This document shows, one piece after another, positions 58,865 through 64,000 of a stretch of 64,000 nt of DNA (the first letter of the stretch is position 1; each line of letters begins with the position of its first letter). A program made the translations under genes and the position numbers. The stretch comes from Hoeflea marina. Lineage in GTDB: Bacteria > Pseudomonadota > Alphaproteobacteria > Rhizobiales > Rhizobiaceae. The DNA lies in the NCBI RefSeq assembly GCF_003182275.1, contig NZ_QGTR01000001.1, positions 124,001 through 188,000 of the forward strand, written 5' to 3'. The notes below the pieces were generated by a model. The model saw only the letters and a list, made by a program, of their open reading frames with translations, searched no databases and was not told where the DNA came from.

Positions 58865-61800
58865 TCAGCTGCAGCCGCTCGTGCTTCCGCAGGTGTCGCA
58901 CTTCTCGCAGGTGCCGTTGCGCACCATGGTGAAGTTCTGGCATTCGCCGCACATGTTGCCGGTGTAGCCCTGCATCAGCGACTTGGCGCGGCGGTCGGCG
59001 GCCTTGGCCTTGGCGTCGCGGGCCTCGTCGGCGGCGATGTCGGAGAACAGCGCCTCGGCCTCGCCCTCGACCACCGCGATCTCGGCGGCCAGCACCTCGG
59101 CGCGCTCCTCGTAGTCGCGCTTGAAGGCCACCGGCGCCGTGTCGTCGGCATCGATGTCGAGCGCGGTGACCGGCTTGAGCGCCAGGTTGCCGGACTTCGA
59201 GGCCGGGAACGCCGCCTTGATCACCGAGGCGCCCGAGGAGGGGCCCTGGCCGGCGTGACCCTTGGGCTCGCCCGGGCTCATCGAATTGACCACCTTGAGC
59301 GAGGCGCCGCGGGTCAGGCCCTTGGAGAAGGGCTGCGCCTTGCCCTCGGAAATGCCCTTGCCGAGCGCGGTGTTGCCGAAGTCGGAGGTGTCGACATGGG
59401 CCAGATCGTGGCGTGAGAGGTAGGAGACCGCCAGTTCCCGGAAGATGTAGTCGAGGATCGAGGTGGCGTTCTTGATGGCGTCGTTGCCCTGCACCATGCC
59501 GGCCGGCTCGAACTTGGTGAAGGTGAAGGCCTCGACATATTCCTCCAGCGGCACGCCGTATTGCAGGCCGAGCGAGATGGCGATGGCGAAGTTGTTCATC
59601 ATCGCCCGGAAGGCCGCGCCCTCCTTGTGCATGTCGATGAAGATCTCGCCCAGGCGTCCGTCGTCGAACTCGCCGGTACGGAGATAGACCTTGTGGCCGC
59701 CGATGACGGCCTTCTGGGTGTAGCCCTTGCGGCGGTTGGGCAGCTTCTCGCGGTCGCGATAGAGCCGGTCGATGACCCGCTCGACGATCTTCTCGGTGAC
59801 GGCAACCGCCTGGGCGGCAATCGGCATCTCGGCGAAGGCCTCGGCTGCGTCATCCTCGTCCTCGTCGTCCTCGATCAGCGAGGAGTTGAGCGGCTGGCTG
59901 AGCTTGGAGCCGTCGCGGTAGAGCGCGTTGGCCTTCAGCGCCAGCTTCCACGACAGCATGTAGGCGTTCTTGCAGTCATCGACGGTGGCCTCGTTGGCCA
60001 TGTTGATGGTCTTGGAGATGGCGCCCGAGATGAAAGGCTGGGCGGCGGCCATCATGCGGATGTGGGATTCGACCGACAGGTAGCGCTTGCCGATCTTGCC
60101 GCAGGGATTGGCGCAGTCGAACACCGGATAGTGCTCGAGCTTGAGATGCGGCGCGCCTTCCAGCGTCATGGCGCCGCAGATGTGGATGTTGGCGGCCTCG
60201 ATGTCCTTCTTCGAGAAGCCGATGGCCGAGAGCATGTCGAAGCTGAAATCGGCCATCTGCTCGTCGGTGAGACCCAGCACGGACTTGCAGAAGTCCTCGC
60301 CCAGCGTCCACTTGTTGAAAACGAACTTGATGTCGAAGGCGGCCTTGGTGGCGCCGTTGAGCGCCTCGATCTTCTCGTCGGTGAAGCCCTTGGCCCTGAG
60401 CGAGCCGGGATTGATGGCCGGTGCCTGGTTGAGGTTGCCGTGGCCCACCGCATAGGCCTCGATCTCGGCGATGTGGGCTTCCGAATAGCCGAGCGTGCGC
60501 AAGGCTTCCGGCACGGCGCCGTTGATGATCTTGAAGTAGCCGCCGCCGGCGAGCTTCTTGAACTTGACCAGCGCGAAGTCGGGCTCGATGCCGGTGGTGT
60601 CGCAGTCCATCACCAGGCCGATCGTGCCGGTGGGGGCGACGACCGAGGTCTGGGCGTTGCGGTAGCCGTGCTTCTCGCCGAGTTCGAGCGCCAGGTCCCA
60701 GGCGCGGGTGGCGTGGGTGATCAGTTCCTGGTCCGGGCAGTCGGCATGGATCAGCGGCACCGGGTTGACGGAGAGGCCCTCGTAGCCCTCCGACAGGCCG
60801 TGGGCTGCCAGGCGATGGTTGCGGATGACCCGCAGCATGTTCTTCTTGTTGTCCTTGTAGCCGGCAAAGGCGCCGATCTCGCCGGCCATTTCGGCCGAGG
60901 TGGCGTAGGCCACGCCGGTCATGATGGCGGTCAACGCGCCGCAGATGGCGCGGCCTTCCCTGGAGTCGTAGGGAATCCCGGTGGTCATCAAGAGACCGCC
61001 GATATTGGCGTAGCCGAGGCCGAGCGTGCGGTACTTGTAGCTGAGTTCGGCGATCTGGCGCGAGGGGAACTGCGCCATCATCACCGAGACCTCAAGCACG
61101 ATGGTCCAGAGCCGGACGGCATGCTCGTAGTCGCCGATGTTGATGCGCTTGGTGTCGGCGTCCTTGAACTGCAACAGGTTGAGCGAGGCGAGGTTGCAGG
61201 CCGTGTCGTCGAGGAACATGTATTCCGAGCACGGATTGGAGGCGCGGATCGGGCCCGCCGCCGGACAGGTGTGCCAGTCGTTCATGGTGGTGTTGAAATG
61301 CAGGCCCGGATCGGCGGACGCCCAGGCGGCGTGGCCGATCTGTTCCCACAGGTCGCGGGCCTTGAGCGTCTTCATCACCTTGCCGTCCTTGCGGGCGGTG
61401 AGGTGCCAGTCGCCGTCGGTTTCCACCGCGCGCAGGAAGTCGTCCTTGATCGACACCGAGTTGTTGGAGTTCTGCCCCGAAACCGTCAGATAGGCTTCCG
61501 AATCCCAGTAGGTGTCATAGGTCTTGAACTCGATGTCGGTGTAGCCCTGGCGGGCGAACTGGATGACGCGCTTGACGTAGTTCTCCGGCACCTGGTCGCG
61601 CTTGGCGGCCTTGATCTCGCGCTTGAGCGCCGGGTTGAGCTTCGGGTCGAAGCAGGCGTCGTTGTCGGCCTCGCAGTTGAGGCAGGCCTTCATGATGGCC
61701 TTGAGGTGGCGGGCGACGATCTTCGAGCCGGTCACGAGTGCCGCGACCTTCTGCTCTTCCTTGACCTTCCAGTTGATGTAGGCCTCGATATCGGGGTGAT

Positions 61801-62656
61801 CGACGTCGACGACGACCATCTTGGCCGCCCGGCGGGTGGTGCCGCCCGACTTGATGGCGCCGGCGGCGCGGTCACCGATCTTGAGGAAGCTCATCAGGCC
61901 CGACGACTTGCCGCCGCCCGAGAGCTTTTCGCCTTCGCCGCGCAGATGCGAGAAGTTGGAGCCGGTGCCCGAGCCGTACTTGAACAGCCGCGCCTCGCGC
62001 ACCCACAGATCCATGATGCCGTTGTCGTTGACGAGATCGTCCTCGACCGACTGGATGAAACAGGCATGCGGCTGCGGGTGCTCATAGGAGGAGAGCGACT
62101 TGGTCAACTTGCCGGTGAACGGATCCATGTAGAAATGGCCCTGGCCGGGACCGTCGATGCCGTAGGCCCAGTGCAGGCCGGTGTTGAACCACTGCGGCGA
62201 GTTCGGCGCCACGCGCTGGGTGGCCAGCATGTAGGCGAGCTCGTCCATGAAGGTGCGGGCGTCTTCCTCGGAATTGAAGTAGCCGCCCTTCCAGCCCCAG
62301 TAGGTCCAGGTGCCGGCGAGCCGGTCGAAGACCTGGCGGGCATCGGTCTCGGGCCCGTAATGCTCCGCGGCGGGGAGGGCGGCGAGCGCCTCCTCGTCGG
62401 CGACCGAGCGCCACAGCCAGGACGGGACCGAATTCTCCTCGACCTTCTTCAGCCGCGCCGGGATGCCGGCCTTGCGGAAATATTTCTGCGCCAGAATGTC
62501 GGCAGCGACCTGGCTGAACTGCACCGGCACATCGATGTTCTCGAGCCGGAAGACCACGGAGCCGTCCGGGTTGCGGATTTCGCTGGTCGCCTTGCGGAAC
62601 GCGATGTCCGCATAGGCTGAGTGTCCGACCTTGGTGAACCGGCGTTCAATGCGCAT
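58865..62656 (-). CDS. nrdJ: vitamin B12-dependent (class II) ribonucleotide reductase
   Basis: It makes deoxyribonucleotides from ribonucleotides using adenosylcobalamin, independent of oxygen. The 1263-residue protein has [13 protein letters not shown], the active-site [39 protein letters not shown], and a C-terminal cysteine-rich tail ([20 protein letters not shown]) with a zinc-ribbon-like set and a final CGSTSGCS for thioredoxin-type reduction. No intein or frameshift is seen. GAGGATATT precedes ATG 62656. Two NrdR-box-like sites lie upstream (62786-62832); no cobalamin riboswitch was recognised. Confidence 0.97.
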   Translation of the reverse strand: MRIERRFTKVGHSAYADIAFRKATSEIRNPDGSVVFRLENIDVPVQFSQVAADILAQKYFRKAGIPARLKKVEENSVPSWLWRSVADEEALAALPAAEHYGPETDARQVFDRLAGTWTYWGWKGGYFNSEEDARTFMDELAYMLATQRVAPNSPQWFNTGLHWAYGIDGPGQGHFYMDPFTGKLTKSLSSYEHPQPHACFIQSVEDDLVNDNGIMDLWVREARLFKYGSGTGSNFSHLRGEGEKLSGGGKSSGLMSFLKIGDRAAGAIKSGGTTRRAAKMVVVDVDHPDIEAYINWKVKEEQKVAALVTGSKIVARHLKAIMKACLNCEADNDACFDPKLNPALKREIKAAKRDQVPENYVKRVIQFARQGYTDIEFKTYDTYWDSEAYLTVSGQNSNNSVSIKDDFLRAVETDGDWHLTARKDGKVMKTLKARDLWEQIGHAAWASADPGLHFNTTMNDWHTCPAAGPIRASNPCSEYMFLDDTACNLASLNLLQFKDADTKRINIGDYEHAVRLWTIVLEVSVMMAQFPSRQIAELSYKYRTLGLGYANIGGLLMTTGIPYDSREGRAICGALTAIMTGVAYATSAEMAGEIGAFAGYKDNKKNMLRVIRNHRLAAHGLSEGYEGLSVNPVPLIHADCPDQELITHATRAWDLALELGEKHGYRNAQTSVVAPTGTIGLVMDCDTTGIEPDFALVKFKKLAGGGYFKIINGAVPEALRTLGYSEAHIAEIEAYAVGHGNLNQAPAINPGSLRAKGFTDEKIEALNGATKAAFDIKFVFNKWTLGEDFCKSVLGLTDEQMADFSFDMLSAIGFSKKDIEAANIHICGAMTLEGAPHLKLEHYPVFDCANPCGKIGKRYLSVESHIRMMAAAQPFISGAISKTINMANEATVDDCKNAYMLSWKLALKANALYRDGSKLSQPLNSSLIEDDEDEDDAAEAFAEMPIAAQAVAVTEKIVERVIDRLYRDREKLPNRRKGYTQKAVIGGHKVYLRTGEFDDGRLGEIFIDMHKEGAAFRAMMNNFAIAISLGLQYGVPLEEYVEAFTFTKFEPAGMVQGNDAIKNATSILDYIFRELAVSYLSRHDLAHVDTSDFGNTALGKGISEGKAQPFSKGLTRGASLKVVNSMSPGEPKGHAGQGPSSGASVIKAAFPASKSGNLALKPVTALDIDADDTAPVAFKRDYEERAEVLAAEIAVVEGEAEALFSDIAADEARDAKAKAADRRAKSLMQGYTGNMCGECQNFTMVRNGTCEKCDTCGSTSGCS

Positions 62657-62785
62657 AATATCCTCGACTTTTTGCCCCGGCCGCCTGCGGTCCTCGCATG
62701 ACGGCACAAAATTTTCCGCAGGCGGCGCACTCATTGCGCAGCCAGTTGTTTACTCGGTCACTCTTGGTGATTCCCGTTTCGGGAA

Positions 62786-62832
62786 ATCCTCTATCTTGTG
62801 CTCAGGTTGGCTGCAAACACTAAATATAGTGT
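62786..62832. promoter_or_regulatory. pair of NrdR-box-like sites upstream of nrdJ
   Basis: ACACTAAATATAGTGT at 62817-62832 is a near-perfect NrdR box, and ATCCTCTATCTTGTGC at 62786-62801 is a weaker one. Their starts are 31 bases apart, three helical turns, the spacing usual for paired NrdR boxes. NrdR with ATP/dATP would repress nrdJ here. Confidence 0.75.
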
Positions 62833-63060
62833 TAACAAGTTATTCATGCCAGCCCCGTTTTTGCCCCGCGGCCACTTTTTCAGCAAAATCCGTCCACGAT
62901 CCAACCGATGGTTTTTGCCACCTGTTAGGCCTGAATTCGCCTGATTGTGAAGGTTTTGACTGGGAAACGAAACATTCCAGTCGCGCCGCCGCCGCAACGT
63001 GACCCTATTAGGGGCGACTCGGTCGCAAGCGTCAAGGGGTTGTTTGTGACACGAACATGA

Positions 63061-63076
63061 ACACCATATCTTGTGC
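63061..63076. promoter_or_regulatory. third, single NrdR-box-like site
   Basis: ACACCATATCTTGTGC resembles the consensus ACACWATATATWGTGT closely but has no partner 31 bases away on either side. It lies about 400 bases before the nrdJ start. The rest of 62657-63333 shows no gene. Confidence 0.4.
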
Positions 63077-63333
63077 ACGGCTCTGTGGAAATCGGGGACA
63101 AACCAATCCCCCGGTTTTCAAGGGGTTGTTGGCGCTACATGCCCGGGATTCCGCCGCTCCGGCGCGAATCCGCTGAAAACACCGGGTAATTTTCGGGGGT
63201 GGGGAAAATAATTTCCGCCGACGCGGCGAATTAAGCCTTGCAATCCGGGCTGGCAGGGATTCGGGATTCGCCGGTCCCGGGCCAGCCTCCTGCCGGAGCG
63301 CGGTGCCGCCGGAAGCACGCCCGCATGCGCGCT

Positions 63334-63846
63334 TCAGGCGGCCTTGTGGATCAGCACCGCCTGGCGCACCACCGGCCTGAGCCCGACGTCGCCGATCATA
63401 TCCAGGGCGATGGCGACGGGAAACCATCTGCGGATGCGCTGGTTCTTTTCCGGCCACTCCTTGTCGGTGCGCACCGAACTGATCAGATAGACGTCGACGG
63501 TACAGGTGACGTCGCCGCGCCGGGTGCGCTGCTTGACATAGGAGAACTGCCCGATCGGCCCGCCATAGGCGATGTCCCCCCGGATCCCGGCTTCCTCCCA
63601 GGCTTCCCGCAGCGCCGCCTTTGCGCCGTCCTCGCCCGGTTCGATCCAGCCCTTGGGCACGATCCAGCGCCCGGTGTCGCGGCTGGTCACCAGCAGGATC
63701 TCGCAGACACCTTTTTCGCTCCGGAGCGCGATCGCCGCGACCTGGCCAAGCCGTCTCTCGCCGTCGGCATCCGCGGCGCTGTCCGCGGCGCTCCCGGGGG
63801 CGCGAAAAAGGTCGAGAAGTCGCTTCAGGCTGTCAAATGGCGTCAT
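63334..63846 (-). CDS. NUDIX hydrolase
   Basis: A 170-residue protein with an intact NUDIX box, GWIEPGEDGAKAALREAWEE followed by AGI (about residues 66-88), preceded by WIVPKGW. The basic, late residues and the size resemble diadenosine-polyphosphate or diphosphoinositol-polyphosphate hydrolases (DIPP-like), but the substrate cannot be fixed. It is transcribed toward nrdJ with about 680 bases between. Confidence 0.92.
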   Translation of the reverse strand: MTPFDSLKRLLDLFRAPGSAADSAADADGERRLGQVAAIALRSEKGVCEILLVTSRDTGRWIVPKGWIEPGEDGAKAALREAWEEAGIRGDIAYGGPIGQFSYVKQRTRRGDVTCTVDVYLISSVRTDKEWPEKNQRIRRWFPVAIALDMIGDVGLRPVVRQAVLIHKAA

Positions 63847-63915
63847 GGGATGGAATCACCTCTCCCGCGCAGGGTGACACCTATCCCGCGGTTTTGCGAG
63901 ACGGAACCGGCATCG

Positions 63916-64000
63916 TCATTTGATCAGCCGCAGCCGGAACGCCTTGGCCACGGACTGGGTGCGCGAGACGCAGTCGAGCTTGCGCGATGCCTCGGCGATG
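63916..64000 (-). CDS. C-terminal end of a LuxR-type regulator (partial)
   Basis: Twenty-seven codons ending at TGA 63916-63918 remain inside the window. They read IAEASRKLDCVSRTQSVAKA then FRLRLIK, which looks like the last helices of a LuxR/GerE helix-turn-helix as found in rhizobial autoinducer-binding regulators. The remainder lies beyond the right edge, so the call rests on a short segment. Confidence 0.5.
   Translation of the reverse strand, partial: IAEASRKLDCVSRTQSVAKAFRLRLIK

Noticed and set aside
59561-62620. Open frame of about 1000 codons opposite nrdJ
   Set aside because: It is antisense to a conserved gene; its Arg/Gly/His/Val-rich composition is that of a G+C-rich shadow frame.
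62657-63333. Cobalamin riboswitch upstream of nrdJ
   Set aside because: I looked for the B12-box and did not find it in either orientation; NrdR boxes explain the region better.

Overview
The window is a G+C-rich (about two thirds G+C by eye) chromosomal segment of an alphaproteobacterium, most likely a Hyphomicrobiales (Rhizobiales) member. Pointers are the exopolysaccharide gene set at the left end, DUF2842 next to heme A synthase, a class II ribonucleotide reductase, the PCP-sized small domains typical of the group, and several families of short mosaic intergenic repeats. A three-gene glucosylglycerol cassette suggests a salt-exposed, perhaps marine, lifestyle (inference). No rRNA, tRNA, CRISPR array, prophage or complete insertion sequence was seen.

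Layout: 1-8.1 kb holds exopolysaccharide genes (O-antigen-ligase-like polymerase cut by the window edge, sugar-phosphate transferase, glycosyltransferase, export lipoprotein, divergent Wzz/GumC protein, FemAB-like acetyltransferase). 8.2-17.3 kb is core metabolism and translation: DUF2842, ctaA, a LysR/alcohol-dehydrogenase divergent pair, argC, speB, rplM-rpsI with a textbook terminator, a thioesterase and an enoyl-CoA hydratase. 17.4-25.1 kb is mixed: secreted beta-helix and small secreted proteins, CoA-binding protein, CsbD, an SDR/NTF2 operon with a divergent HxlR regulator, a DUF2778 (Tlde1-like) protein and a TerC-like membrane protein. 25.3-31.1 kb carries metY and an arginine catabolic pair (rocF-ocd) with a divergent Lrp regulator.

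31.1-35.6 kb starts with repeats and an A+T-rich leader and continues into gpsA, a HAD phosphatase and ggpS, which overlap and together form a complete route from dihydroxyacetone phosphate to the osmolyte glucosylglycerol. 35.7-37.4 kb is a low-G+C island with one orphan gene. 37.4-41.1 kb is an operon of envelope proteins (DUF1003, MprF, DUF202). 42.6-45.1 kb encodes a CioAB-type bd oxidase with a 36-residue accessory subunit.

45.2-57.0 kb is the most unusual part: a free-standing carrier-protein/thioesterase didomain whose thioesterase nucleophile is cysteine, two paralogous 494-residue AMP-forming ligases, a TctA-TctB fused permease, four paralogous TctC-type binding proteins and a fluoroacetate-dehalogenase-like hydrolase with a changed substrate-binding residue. 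I read it as an uptake and carrier-tethered activation system for an unknown carboxylate (inference).

57.1-64 kb has a GNAT protein, a DUF559 endonuclease embedded in a cluster of mosaic repeats, nrdJ with a pair of NrdR-box-like sites upstream, a NUDIX hydrolase and the tail of a LuxR-like regulator cut by the window edge.
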